This document shows, one piece after another, positions 8,490 through 16,518 of a stretch of 64,000 nt of DNA. The stretch comes from Armatimonadota bacterium. Lineage in GTDB: Bacteria; Armatimonadota; Fimbriimonadia; Fimbriimonadales; Fimbriimonadaceae. Where the stretch lies: contig JADFMN010000001.1 of the NCBI GenBank assembly GCA_022563855.1, positions 372,001 to 436,000 on the forward strand. The letters run 5' to 3'. The stretch's first letter is position 1. Every line of letters begins with the position of its first letter. Below the pieces are notes generated by a model. That model searched no databases. It was not told where the DNA came from and saw only the letters and a list, made by a program, of their open reading frames with translations. A program made the position numbers and the translations under genes.

Positions 8490-9267
8490 TACCGCTAGCC
8501 CGGAAGGTGCCGCGCTGACGCTCGCCGAGTTGGCTCCGTTCCTAGTGATGATCGCGGCTGTGGCGGCGCTTTATTCGTCGGTCGGCCACGGCGGCGCGTC
8601 GGGGTACATCGCCGTGCTAGGGTTCACCGCCCTCTCGGGAGTCGCCGTATCCTCGACCGCGCTGACAATGAACCTACTCGTCGCGGGCATCGCGCTGTTC
8701 GCCTATTCGCGGCAGGGGCATTTCCAGTGGCGGATCGTGTGGCCGTTCCTGATCACGTCGATCCCTGCGGCGTTCGTCGGCGGGCGATTCAAACTGGAGG
8801 AGGCGACTTACTTCCTCGTTCTGGCCGCAGTGCTGCTGTTCGCGGCGATCCGCTTGGTCATGCGGAAGAAGTCGGGGACAGAGGAGCGACCGATCCCTCT
8901 CGTTCCTGCGCTGGCGTTCGGTGTGGTGATCGGTTTGCTCTCGGGCGTTGTCGGGGTTGGTGGGGGGATATTCCTCAGTCCGTTGATCATTCTTCTCGGC
9001 TGGGCGGGTGCGAAGGAGACCGCCGCGGCCTCGGCGCTGTTCATTCTGGTCAACTCCGGAGCAGGAATCCTCGGCCGCGTCTCGACCGAGCAGTACGAGC
9101 CGTCGGTTTTCCTGCCGCACCTACTCCTCGCCGGCCTGGTCGGCGCCATCCTCGGCGCGACGATCGGCGCGAAAAAGCTGAAGCCGCTCACCGTGCAACG
9201 AGTTCTAGGCGCAGTTCTGTTCATCGCTTCGATGAAAATGGTCTACCAGTACGGGTTCGCGGTGTAA
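8467..9267 (+). CDS. TauE/SafE (TSUP) family membrane permease
   Basis: A 266 aa hydrophobic protein with about eight membrane segments in two repeats, each with a glycine-rich SVGHGGASGYIAVL or VVGVGGGIFLSPLIILL loop typical of the sulfite/organosulfonate exporter family. It begins inside the 3' end of moaE, so it is probably the last gene of the moa operon. TSUP members move small sulfur anions; a role in sulfite, sulfide or molybdate traffic near Moco synthesis is inference. Its last ~135 bases are duplicated at 9533-9671. Confidence 0.85.
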   Translation: MGQNAALDTASPEGAALTLAELAPFLVMIAAVAALYSSVGHGGASGYIAVLGFTALSGVAVSSTALTMNLLVAGIALFAYSRQGHFQWRIVWPFLITSIPAAFVGGRFKLEEATYFLVLAAVLLFAAIRLVMRKKSGTEERPIPLVPALAFGVVIGLLSGVVGVGGGIFLSPLIILLGWAGAKETAAASALFILVNSGAGILGRVSTEQYEPSVFLPHLLLAGLVGAILGATIGAKKLKPLTVQRVLGAVLFIASMKMVYQYGFAV

Positions 9268-9532
9268 CTGCCAACTGCCAACAGCCAACTGCCAACAAAA
9301 TTGGCCCGCCGGCCAAGACGGGCCATCGGAGAGGGAACGCATTTGATGTTGCGCTTTCGGCAAACGGCTTGCGACCTGCCGTTCGCTTGACCCAGCTTAT
9401 TCGCATTACTGCCGTTCTTTCGATTAAGCTTTCAGCAGGTTTTCCCCCTGCACCTCGCACTTAGCCCCTCGACCCTCGACCCTCGCACTTCGACCCTGTG
9501 TTTGCTGCATCTTCAACGCCGAGGTTTGACGG
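9268..9532. repeat. Low-complexity tandem repeats between tauE and its tail copy
   Basis: The segment begins with iterations of AACTGCCAAC/AGCCAACTGCC (about 9267-9297), then an inverted repeat GGCCCG...CGGGCC (9302-9323) that may be a terminator, and near 9455-9495 iterations of CCCTCGACCCTCGCACTT. No coding sequence is evident. Confidence 0.7.
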
Positions 9533-9671
9533 CGCGGGATTGGCGGGAGCGCTGCTCGGCGCGACGATCGGCGCGAAAAAGCTAAAGCCGCTCACCGTAC
9601 AACGCGTGCTCGCCGCCGTCCTATTCATCGCTTCGATGAAGATGGTCTACCAGTACGGCTTCTCGCTTTGA
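9533..9671 (+). pseudogene. Duplicated 3' fragment of the TauE/SafE gene
   Basis: About 139 bases reproduce 9133-9267 at roughly 85% identity and in the same frame: the LLGATIGAKKLKPLTVQRVL block, FIASMKMVYQYGF and the stop codon are all present. It has no start and no upstream domain, so it is a gene fragment. It is separated from the intact gene by 265 bases of tandem repeat. Confidence 0.88.
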
Positions 9672-9728
9672 GCTCGCTGCTGAGTGCCGTGGTGTGCGGC
9701 TCGTAATTTATCGCTCGAATTGCACTAG

Positions 9729-11219
9729 CTATCGTCGACTCGAGCGCCTATACTTCGTGCCCGAGGGATCGCGAATTTGGAGAACTTGACGGAAGACGGG
9801 GTGAATCTCCCAAGCGAGTCCTTGATCAACACTCGTTCGGCTCTTCAACAGCTCCGGTTTGTCAACGTAGCTATAATGCTGATATCCTCCATTCTCCTGC
9901 CTCCTAGCTGTAATGAACCCTATTTGAAATAGGAATTGTGCTATATTAATGGCGCTCGCATTACCGACAGAGCCGGATATTTTCACGTTGACATGTGTCA
10001 GTATCCTCTTCTCAATGAGTGTTATCAGTTCGTCAGTCTTGTAGTCTTCGGCCTGCTTCGCAAAGGCTGTGAGGATTTCTTCTATTTCAGGGCACATCGA
10101 GCGGAACTCAACAATCGTGTCACTGACGCGTCGCTCCCCAAACGATTCCAAGCACCTAGTGATGTCCTTGTACGTGATTGTCAAACTTTCCCTTCGACTA
10201 GCAAATTTTGCTGCCTCTTTGCAAAGCTCAATCAACCATCTAGGGCGCTGGCGACTGAGAGTGCCGAGCACGACATGTGGTGGTCTCGTCTGTTGTTCTC
10301 CGTCCGCAACTCCGCCCCACGGCATCTTGGGCTCAAACAACTCGGCGATGAGTTGCTCCTCATTCTGTTGCCTGCTCTTGTTCTGAAAATGTCCCAAGCC
10401 TTGATTCGTCCGCTTAAGATATCCCTTCAGCCTTTCGGCAAGAAGATTGCGAAGATCAACGGTCTGCCACGTGAGATCGACCATATATTGCTCCACATGG
10501 GACATTGCTTCAGCTTCCCTCTTAATGATGACCCAAATATTAGGCCGTATAGACGTTCGAATATGAAGTTCAGGAAGCAGATTCACGAGTTGGCGACATG
10601 CCGTCATCAAGGAGGCAATTTTTGCCTTCGAACTATCGGAGTTATCGTAGTTGAGATCTACATCGTCGATGAAGAGCCAGATCGGATAGTCGCGTGGAAA
10701 TCGCTGGAGGACCCTGCTGGGCGATGGGATTCCCAATTTGCGCAGATCGAGTGAAAAGTCCTTCAATTTTGGCTTCGCGCGATCAAGGATTGTACTTACA
10801 AGATTTCGCGCTCTGAACCCGGCCCTCTCGGCTTCTTCAACGAGGCCAATGGCGTCATCGCCCAGCGCAAAGCCGATTCTGGTACCCACCTCCTGAGCTA
10901 CACGCTCCAGTATCGAATGCTTCCAAGCCCGAACCCAATCATCAGGTGACTGAGTGTCAGGCGCCACCGCGATATTTGCAGCAGTCGTCACTATCCTCAG
11001 CGATGCAGGGTGGCTCTTTGCGATCGTTGATTCGGCTTCGCGAAGTATCGCTGACTTACCTTCACCTTTGTATGCGCGTGCGACAAGAAACTTATGCTCG
11101 TTGGATCCAAAAGAGGAGTAATCCGATCGTCGAAGAAAGTAGGCGTCGAAGACAGCTGCGTCCTCATCTTCGGCGGCCTCGTTTCCAAATAATGTTGAAT
11201 CCTCCAAATCGAATGTCAT
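9729..11219 (-). CDS. P-loop ATPase, Sll1717-like family
   Basis: The likely start is ATG 11219 (MTFDLEDSTLFGNEAAEDED); an upstream in-frame extension to 11327 runs into repeat DNA and is unlikely. A Walker A-like AYKGEGKSA follows about 50 residues in, and IWLFIDDVDLN near residue 190 is a Walker B. The FGNEAAEDED opening resembles the Sll1717-type P-loop ATPases, a group related to KAP/STAND NTPases and of unclear role. The C-terminal half is helical. The gene is visibly more AT-rich than its neighbours and stands alone between repeats, suggesting acquisition. Antiviral or stress sensing is only conjecture. Confidence 0.65.
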   Translation of the reverse strand: MTFDLEDSTLFGNEAAEDEDAAVFDAYFLRRSDYSSFGSNEHKFLVARAYKGEGKSAILREAESTIAKSHPASLRIVTTAANIAVAPDTQSPDDWVRAWKHSILERVAQEVGTRIGFALGDDAIGLVEEAERAGFRARNLVSTILDRAKPKLKDFSLDLRKLGIPSPSRVLQRFPRDYPIWLFIDDVDLNYDNSDSSKAKIASLMTACRQLVNLLPELHIRTSIRPNIWVIIKREAEAMSHVEQYMVDLTWQTVDLRNLLAERLKGYLKRTNQGLGHFQNKSRQQNEEQLIAELFEPKMPWGGVADGEQQTRPPHVVLGTLSRQRPRWLIELCKEAAKFASRRESLTITYKDITRCLESFGERRVSDTIVEFRSMCPEIEEILTAFAKQAEDYKTDELITLIEKRILTHVNVKISGSVGNASAINIAQFLFQIGFITARRQENGGYQHYSYVDKPELLKSRTSVDQGLAWEIHPVFRQVLQIRDPSGTKYRRSSRR

Positions 11220-11331
11220 GACTTTACGATACCAGAGCCTGAGCCTTGGCTCCGGCTTCATCGCTTGTTCGACACATATTGCTCGAGGGCGTGAGCGACC
11301 TGTTCGCAAACGCGGTCGAACCCACACCTTA

Positions 11332-11487
11332 CACCCCTTGAGCCGGGAGGGACAGGGGGATCCTTCGTTGCTTCGACAAGCTCAGCACAGGCCTAGCTCA
11401 GGACAGGCCTTCGCCCTCGGGACGGATCCTTCGATGCTTCATCCGGCTCAGCACAGGCTGAGCTCAGGTTAACCGTCAGCCGCGCCC
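11332..11487 (+). repeat. Modular intergenic repeat A, copy 1
   Basis: The order of modules is CCCCTTGAGCCGGGAGGGAC, AGGGGGATCC, TTCGTNNNTTCGACAAGCTCAGNACAGGC-like units, CTTCGCCCTCGGGACGG and a terminal CCGTCAGCCGCG. This longest copy carries two extra CTCAGCACAGGC units. Ten further copies lie between here and 20.4 kb, all in the same orientation. Confidence 0.85.
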
Positions 11488-11600
11488 AGCTTCGATCTTT
11501 CTGGATCGACAGTATTAGAGTATGTGTAGTTTCTGACGTACCTTCGGTATGCTTGAATCATGGTCGTCAGCCATGACAGACGAGCACGGACAGTGACCTC

Positions 11601-12455
11601 ATGAACAACTCCTCGATACTCGTTCTCGGTGCCACCGGAAAAACTGGTCGTCGAATCGTCCAGCGTCTTTCAGAGAAAGGCCATAAAGTGCGGAAGGGAT
11701 CGCGGCAGTCTGACACGCCGTTCGACTGGGGCGATCAAAGCAACTGGGACGCCGTGCTCGATGGCGTTACGGCCGCGTACATAGTCTACGCACCCGACCT
11801 CGCCATCCCGGGGGCGACGGACTCCATCCGCGCCTTTGTCGACCAGGCCGTGAAGCAAGGCGTCCGACGCTTGGTGCTCTTGTCCGGTCGCGGCGAAGAG
11901 GAGGCGCAGGCGTGCGAGCTGATCATCCAGCGTCCGGACATCGAGTGGACCGTCGTTCGCTGTAGCTGGTTCTCCCAGAACTTCTCTGAGGGGCCGTTTC
12001 TCCCGATGGTGCTGGGCGGCGAGATCGCTCTCCCAGCCGGGGATGTCGGGGAGCCGTTCGTCGACGTGGACGACATCGCCGACGTCGCAGTCGCCGCACT
12101 GACCGAAGACGGCCATGCAGGCCAGGTATACGAACTGACCGGTCCCCGACTGCTCACGTTCGCCGAAGCAGTGGACGAGATCGCCGGCGCCACCGGACGC
12201 GAGATCCGATACGTCCAGATCCCGCCCGAGGCCTTTGCGGCCGGCGTTGCGGAGATGGGACTGCCGGAAGACGTCGCGTGGTTGTTGAACTACCTGTTCG
12301 CCACCGTCCTCGACGGTCGGAACGCCAACGTGTGCGACGGCGTCCGTCGAGCGCTGGGTCGCGAGCCGGTGGACTTCGCCGAGTATGCGCGCCGGATCGC
12401 CGCCGCTGGTGTGTGGAACATACCGTCAGAACATCGAACGAAAGTGGAGAAATGA
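11601..12455 (+). CDS. NmrA/SDR-like NAD(P)-binding protein
   Basis: The N-terminal ILVLGATGKTGRRIVQRL is a Rossmann dinucleotide-binding motif (GATGxxG) and the protein follows the atypical SDR/NmrA pattern: GVRRLVLLSGRG, EWTVVRCSWFSQNF, and DVDDIADVAVAAL. Such proteins act as quinone or NADPH sensors or as small reductases. The 284 aa length is typical. Its stop overlaps the ATG of the DUF1772 gene, so the pair is one transcription unit. Confidence 0.85.
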   Translation: MNNSSILVLGATGKTGRRIVQRLSEKGHKVRKGSRQSDTPFDWGDQSNWDAVLDGVTAAYIVYAPDLAIPGATDSIRAFVDQAVKQGVRRLVLLSGRGEEEAQACELIIQRPDIEWTVVRCSWFSQNFSEGPFLPMVLGGEIALPAGDVGEPFVDVDDIADVAVAALTEDGHAGQVYELTGPRLLTFAEAVDEIAGATGREIRYVQIPPEAFAAGVAEMGLPEDVAWLLNYLFATVLDGRNANVCDGVRRALGREPVDFAEYARRIAAAGVWNIPSEHRTKVEK

Positions 12456-12943
12456 ACCAGCTCATACCGATGGTCGGGACGGCGGCCCTGCTTGGTTCCG
12501 CCCTTGTGGGCGGAGTCTTCTTCGCGTTCTCGAGCTTCATCATGAAGGCCCTGGGCCGCGTGCCACCGGCAGAGGGCATCGCCGCGATGCAGTCGATCAA
12601 CGTCGTCGTGATCAACCCCTGGTTCATGGGCGCGTTTTTCGGGACAGCGTTGCTTTCGCTCGGTGCGGGCGGGCTTGCCGTGGCAGACTGGGGGCGTCCC
12701 TCGGCGCCTTACTTCTTGGCAGGGGCGATCTTGTACCTCGTGGGCACGATTGTCGTTACCATCCTCGGCAACATCCCGCTGAACGACCAACTGGCCGCAG
12801 TGTCTGCGACCGATCCCGGCGCACGCGAAGTCTGGGCGCACTACTTGAGCCGGTGGACGATGTGGAACACCGTTCGGACCGCCGCCGCGATGGTCGCCGC
12901 ACTGCTGTTCACGTTGGGCCTCATGAAAAGCGCGGGCGCGTGA
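12452..12943 (+). CDS. DUF1772 (anthrone oxygenase-like) membrane protein
   Basis: The ATG at 12452 overlaps the stop of the NmrA-like gene (ATGA); a longer frame from 12278 is a shadow. The 163 aa protein has four membrane helices and the GGVFFAFSSFIMKAL, NVVVINPWFMGAFFGTALL, GTIVVTILGNIPLND and W..YL.RWT.WNTVRT blocks of DUF1772. NmrA-like and DUF1772 genes often occur together. Function is unknown beyond distant similarity to anthrone oxygenase. Confidence 0.85.
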   Translation: MNQLIPMVGTAALLGSALVGGVFFAFSSFIMKALGRVPPAEGIAAMQSINVVVINPWFMGAFFGTALLSLGAGGLAVADWGRPSAPYFLAGAILYLVGTIVVTILGNIPLNDQLAAVSATDPGAREVWAHYLSRWTMWNTVRTAAAMVAALLFTLGLMKSAGA

Positions 12944-12985
12944 TGGCGAGACTACCGGGCGCCATGCTCGGCGTTCCACCCGCAC

Positions 12986-13064
12986 TCCCCACACCGTGAG
13001 CCGGGAGGGCAGGGGGACAAACCCTCGGGACAGGTCTTGAAACCGTCAGCCGCGCCCGCCTGGG
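12986..13064 (+). repeat. Modular intergenic repeat A, copy 2
   Basis: The copy reads GTGAGCCGGGAGGGCAGGGG, ACAAACCCTCGGGACAGG, TCTTGAAACCGTCAGCCGCG. It lacks the TCAAGCTCAGGACAGG module. Confidence 0.8.
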
Positions 13065-13215
13065 CGCAGCAACAAGAGCTCCGCCCGACACAGCACACGC
13101 GCGGGACTAGGCCGCCGGCAGAATTGCCGGGTTGTCCTGGGCAGTCTATACATCGCACGACTGCGGCGCTCATAATTGCAGATTGACCACAGTCCTTGTC
13201 GGTCACCTTACGATC

Positions 13216-13806
13216 ATGAAAACCCGTCTTGCACTAGCTTCGCTACTACTAACCACTTGCGCCATCTCGAGCGCACAGACTTTCGACTGGGAAAACCTGT
13301 CACTTGGGTCATTTTCGAGCGTCGTCCAGACGGTCGGCGGCATCACCGCGACCGGCACCGGCGTCGGCGCGAACGTCCAGGTTCTTGACATGACGTTTGC
13401 TTTTGCTGGGTTCGGAACGCGCTCTATCTACGGTGACGGCGGCGCAGGCGGCAATCGAGTTCCGCTGCGCGTCGACTTCTCTGCGGTTTTGAGCCAGGTG
13501 CGAGTGGAGTTCGGTGACGGCGGCAACGATGACGACGGTACGGTGACGATCACGGCGTTCAACTCCTCGGACGTGCAGGTCGACCAGGAGTCATTCGCTT
13601 TTGGCTTTAATACAGGTATCGAAAGCCTGACGCTGGACGCGCCAGACATTAGCTACATCGTCGGGGGTACCAACGGTTCCATCGTGAACTCCGTGGCCTT
13701 TGACAACATGTCTGTAACTCCCGTGCCCGAGCCAGCAAGCATCATCGCCATTGGTGCCGGTCTCGCGGCCCTCGCTGCGAGCCGACGTCGCAATTCCGCC
13801 GCGTAA
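13216..13806 (+). CDS. PEP-CTERM sorting domain protein, paralogue 1
   Basis: ATG 13216 opens a signal peptide (MKTRLALASLLLTTCAISSAQ). The body of about 150 residues is a beta-rich domain containing FDWENL.LG.FSS and DDDGTVTITAFNSS. The C-terminus is a PEP-CTERM signal: VPEPAS, a hydrophobic helix and an Arg cluster SRRRNSAA, which directs exosortase processing and export. It is about 55% identical to the protein at 19570-20157. No exosortase is in the window. The frame upstream of 13216 (from 13132) is non-coding. Confidence 0.9.
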   Translation: MKTRLALASLLLTTCAISSAQTFDWENLSLGSFSSVVQTVGGITATGTGVGANVQVLDMTFAFAGFGTRSIYGDGGAGGNRVPLRVDFSAVLSQVRVEFGDGGNDDDGTVTITAFNSSDVQVDQESFAFGFNTGIESLTLDAPDISYIVGGTNGSIVNSVAFDNMSVTPVPEPASIIAIGAGLAALAASRRRNSAA

Positions 13807-13833
13807 GCAGATCGGGCTCCCAAAATCCGCAGC

Positions 13834-13869
13834 AACTCCATCCTCTCGCAGGTTGGAGTCTTAGTTTTG
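13834..13869 (+). terminator. Rho-independent terminator after PEP-CTERM gene 1
   Basis: ACTCCA pairs with TGGAGT across a ~13-base loop and is followed by TTAGTTTT. The same position after the second PEP-CTERM gene carries a stronger homologous hairpin. Confidence 0.65.
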
Positions 13870-13879
13870 CCGAAACCAC

Positions 13880-13978
13880 TCACCCCTAGAGCCGGGAGGG
13901 ACAGGGGGATCCTTCGTCAAGCTCAGGACAGACCTTCGCCCTCGGGACGGGTCTTGAAACCGTCAGCCGCGACCACCC
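13880..13978 (+). repeat. Modular intergenic repeat A, copy 3
   Basis: A full-length copy: GAGCCGGGAGGGACAGGGGG, TCAAGCTCAGGACAG, CTTCGCCCTCGGGACGG, CTTGAAACCGTCAGCCGCG. Confidence 0.85.
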
Positions 13979-14050
13979 CGCGCGTCAGTCGGGGCAACGC
14001 CAATTGGCACAGACCCAAGACGGCCGCCATCCTACCACACAGCGTTGCCC

Positions 14051-14254
14051 CTACTCTTCGAGAATAAAGGTCACAAGCATGTGCACCTTATAGCTCGTGA
14101 TCTGCCCATCGTTAACGTCGACTTTCATCTCCTTAACCCATGCCCCCTGGACGTCCCGCAGGGTCTTGGTTGCTCGGGCGATGCCCACTTGGACTGCATC
14201 CTGGAAACTCGTCGAGGAAGTGCTACTGATTTCGGTTACTCGTGCGACTGCCAT
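14051..14254 (-). CDS. Dodecin family flavin-binding protein
   Basis: A 67 aa single-domain protein matching dodecin: VTEISSTSSTSFQDAVQVGI, RATKTLRDVQGAWVKEMKV and DGQITSYKVHMLVTFILEE. Dodecins assemble into hollow dodecamers that store riboflavin, FMN or lumichrome between stacked tryptophans; Trp38 in GAWVKE is at that position. It stands alone between two repeat copies. Confidence 0.92.
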   Translation of the reverse strand: MAVARVTEISSTSSTSFQDAVQVGIARATKTLRDVQGAWVKEMKVDVNDGQITSYKVHMLVTFILEE

Positions 14255-14320
14255 ACGTGCAGTCTAACACGGCGCGTGCCTCTGGTGCCGGCGGGTATGC
14301 GGTCGGCCTTGAATACCGCC

Positions 14321-14404
14321 ACCCCTTGAGCCGGGCGGAACAGGGGGATCCTTCGTCAAGCTCAGGACAGGCATTCGCTCAGGATGACCGTCAGCCACGC
14401 CCAC
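14321..14404 (+). repeat. Modular intergenic repeat A, copy 4
   Basis: The copy reads CCCCTTGAGCCGGGCGGAAC, AGGGGGATCC, TTCGTCAAGCTCAGGACAGG and ACCGTCAGCCACG. The Ala-Gly-like CCCTCGGGACGG module is missing. Confidence 0.8.
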
Positions 14405-14439
14405 CCCGCGCATCACTCACCAGGGCAGCCAATCCTTGG

Positions 14440-14847
14440 TCACTGACTTGATACGGAATCGTCTTGTCGCCCGTCTGAAAGCGGCATGACGGCTACAAGC
14501 GTTATATCGCCGCGATCCACCCAGCAACGAAACCAATACTCACCGGTGTCCGCCTTGAGGTATCCGTCCACGTAAACAGAATGCCAGAGGATCAGCGGGT
14601 ACGCGTCGTCGACGGTAAAGGATTGAATGTCGCCCGTCTCCTCTTCAATCTTCTTTCGAAGAACCGAAGTGGTTCTGCGGCTGCTCCCCGCCAGTTCGGT
14701 CCGAAGTTCGGCTCGCACCATATTCAGAGCGGTGCGAGCATACTGCCGTTGGCTGTCGACATAGAAATTGTACGACCAGACTGCAAACAGCACAACGAAG
14801 GCCAACACCCCGCCAACGATCCACCAGACCTTCCTCTTCTTTCTCAC
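14440..14847 (-). CDS. Small membrane-anchored protein sharing its head with the 17.9 kb gene
   Basis: Function is not recognised. The protein starts with a basic stretch and one membrane helix (RKKRKVWWIVGGVLAFVVLFAVW), then a ~100-residue extracytoplasmic domain. I favour the GTG at 14847, because the gene at 17949-18425 has the same GTG-RKKRKVWWIVGG context and both are preceded by a -10-like GCATACTA; ATG 14862 is the alternative. Just after its stop, bases 14403-14438 hold a near copy of the other gene's last codons (…KSWWPW/…KDWLPW then TGA), suggesting a late frameshift or an exchanged body. Confidence 0.6.
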   Translation of the reverse strand: MRKKRKVWWIVGGVLAFVVLFAVWSYNFYVDSQRQYARTALNMVRAELRTELAGSSRRTTSVLRKKIEEETGDIQSFTVDDAYPLILWHSVYVDGYLKADTGEYWFRCWVDRGDITLVAVMPLSDGRQDDSVSSQ

Positions 14848-14870
14848 TCTATTAGTATGCATCGAATCTT

Positions 14871-14983
14871 CCGCCCCTTGAGCCGGGAGGGACAGGGGGA
14901 TCCTTCGTTGCTTCGTCCGGCTCAGGACAGGCCTTCGCCCTCGGGACGGGTCCTTCGTCAAGCTCAGGATTACCGTCAGCGCT
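14871..14983 (+). repeat. Modular intergenic repeat A, copy 5
   Basis: A full copy with an extra TTCGTCAAGCTCAGG unit after the CCCTCGGGACGGG module. It lies immediately upstream of a minus-strand gene, so copies are not confined to 3' ends. Confidence 0.83.
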
Positions 14984-15175
14984 GAGTGCCTACTGCGCCG
15001 GTCCATAGGTTCATGTGAGGCACGGTGTTTTTCACTGGATACCTAGTACTAATGCTGGGGTTTGGGTTCGAACACCAATTTAGAGAACAGTTCTTTTCAT
15101 GTCGTGATAGACTACGAGTCAATTCTGGAGGAACGTGCTTCCGGACAGTATTTGGAATTGTGAGGAGATTATATT

Positions 15176-16378
15176 GTGAAGAAGATTCTTGGATTGTTCT
15201 GCGTTCTTGCGCTCACTGTTACAGTGTGGCCTCAGGGCGAAATCACTGACGGAAACGCAAGATGGGCGTACGACTCCGTCTCCGGGACTGACTTCCAGCC
15301 TGACAGCACCGTTGACCACCTACCTTTGAATTGGTGGTTTTATCGCGTCAACAACGGAGAAGGCGAAACGTTGTTCGAAAACGAATTCGCCCTTCCGCCC
15401 AACGTCAGCCAATCGTATATAGGGAATACCGCAGTCCTGGAATGGGTAGTCGAGTTTGTAGATGTCCGTGGCAACGTTACCCCCATTTTCGATGCTCGTT
15501 TGACGACCGTATTGACCGATGGCGGCTCTCCAGGCGAGGCGACGGTAACGCAGGAGCTGGTGATAACGAACAACTATAGTACAGACATGACGATCAGTGT
15601 TTTCAACTATTCGGACTGGGACGTGAGCGGTGTCTTCGTCGACGACATCGCGACCATTTCAGGAGACGTCATGACCATCACGGATACCGTTACGGGTGAC
15701 GTCATAAATTATCAAGGCGTCGGCGCGGACGCTTACCAGGCGGCTGAGTGGCCAACTTTGCGATCCGATTTGCTTGACGGGGACATCACGAATCTGGACA
15801 ATTCGGGCTTTCCGTGGGGAGGTGCTGACTTCACAGGCGCATTTCAGTGGGATCGTTCGATTCCTTCAGGGCAGTCGACGGCATTCAACGTAGAAATAAC
15901 AGCACCAGGGCCGGAGCAGACCGTCCTGCCCGACAGCTTCTCGTTCTTCCGTGGTTCGCAGACAGGTGGCGTACTGAGCGACCTATTCGACAGTGACGAC
16001 AGCTTCATAACTGTGCTGCCAGGGATTACGCTGAACCAAGCTGAGCGCCAAGTGCAGCTCATCGTCGTTGGCACCGCTCCGACTGAAACACCGACCGAGC
16101 TGCGGTTCAGAGTTGAGGCCCACGCCGAGATCAACAACATCGGGCAGTGGATCGAGCTGTGGAACTACGACACTAACTCGTACGAGCAAGTTGACTTTAT
16201 GATTGCGACGTTGGCAGACTCGATCGTGGAAGTGAGCATCGCTGTCGATCCGGGGCGGTTCATACAGGCAGGTACGAAGCAGATGAAGGCCAGGGTCAGC
16301 TACAAGGAAGCGGGCATAGTGCTGTCGTTCCCCTGGCTGATCAGCTTTGATCAGACCGTCTGGATCATCGTTCCGTAG
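15176..16378 (+). CDS. Secreted protein of unknown function
   Basis: The GTG at 15176 is preceded by GAGGAG. A signal peptide (MKKILGLFCVLALTVTVWPQ) leads a 400 aa beta-rich protein without recognised domain. The middle contains many Thr, Val and Asp residues (ATVTQELVITNNYSTDMTI) as in cell-surface beta sandwiches. No lipobox, membrane anchor or PEP-CTERM tail is seen, so it is probably released or periplasmic. Confidence 0.7.
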   Translation: MKKILGLFCVLALTVTVWPQGEITDGNARWAYDSVSGTDFQPDSTVDHLPLNWWFYRVNNGEGETLFENEFALPPNVSQSYIGNTAVLEWVVEFVDVRGNVTPIFDARLTTVLTDGGSPGEATVTQELVITNNYSTDMTISVFNYSDWDVSGVFVDDIATISGDVMTITDTVTGDVINYQGVGADAYQAAEWPTLRSDLLDGDITNLDNSGFPWGGADFTGAFQWDRSIPSGQSTAFNVEITAPGPEQTVLPDSFSFFRGSQTGGVLSDLFDSDDSFITVLPGITLNQAERQVQLIVVGTAPTETPTELRFRVEAHAEINNIGQWIELWNYDTNSYEQVDFMIATLADSIVEVSIAVDPGRFIQAGTKQMKARVSYKEAGIVLSFPWLISFDQTVWIIVP

Positions 16379-16386
16379 ACGACAGA

Positions 16387-16488
16387 CCCCCCACCCCTTG
16401 AGCCGACAGGGACAGGGGGATCCTTCGTCAAGCTCAGGACAGGCCTTCGCCCTCGGGACGGGTCTTGAAACCGTCAGCCGCGACCGCT
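16387..16488 (+). repeat. Modular intergenic repeat A, copy 6
   Basis: A full-length copy ending in CTTGAAACCGTCAGCCGCG; it lies between two convergent genes. Confidence 0.85.
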
Positions 16489-16518
16489 ACGCACTGCCGT
16501 CAGTGCCGAATCGATCGG

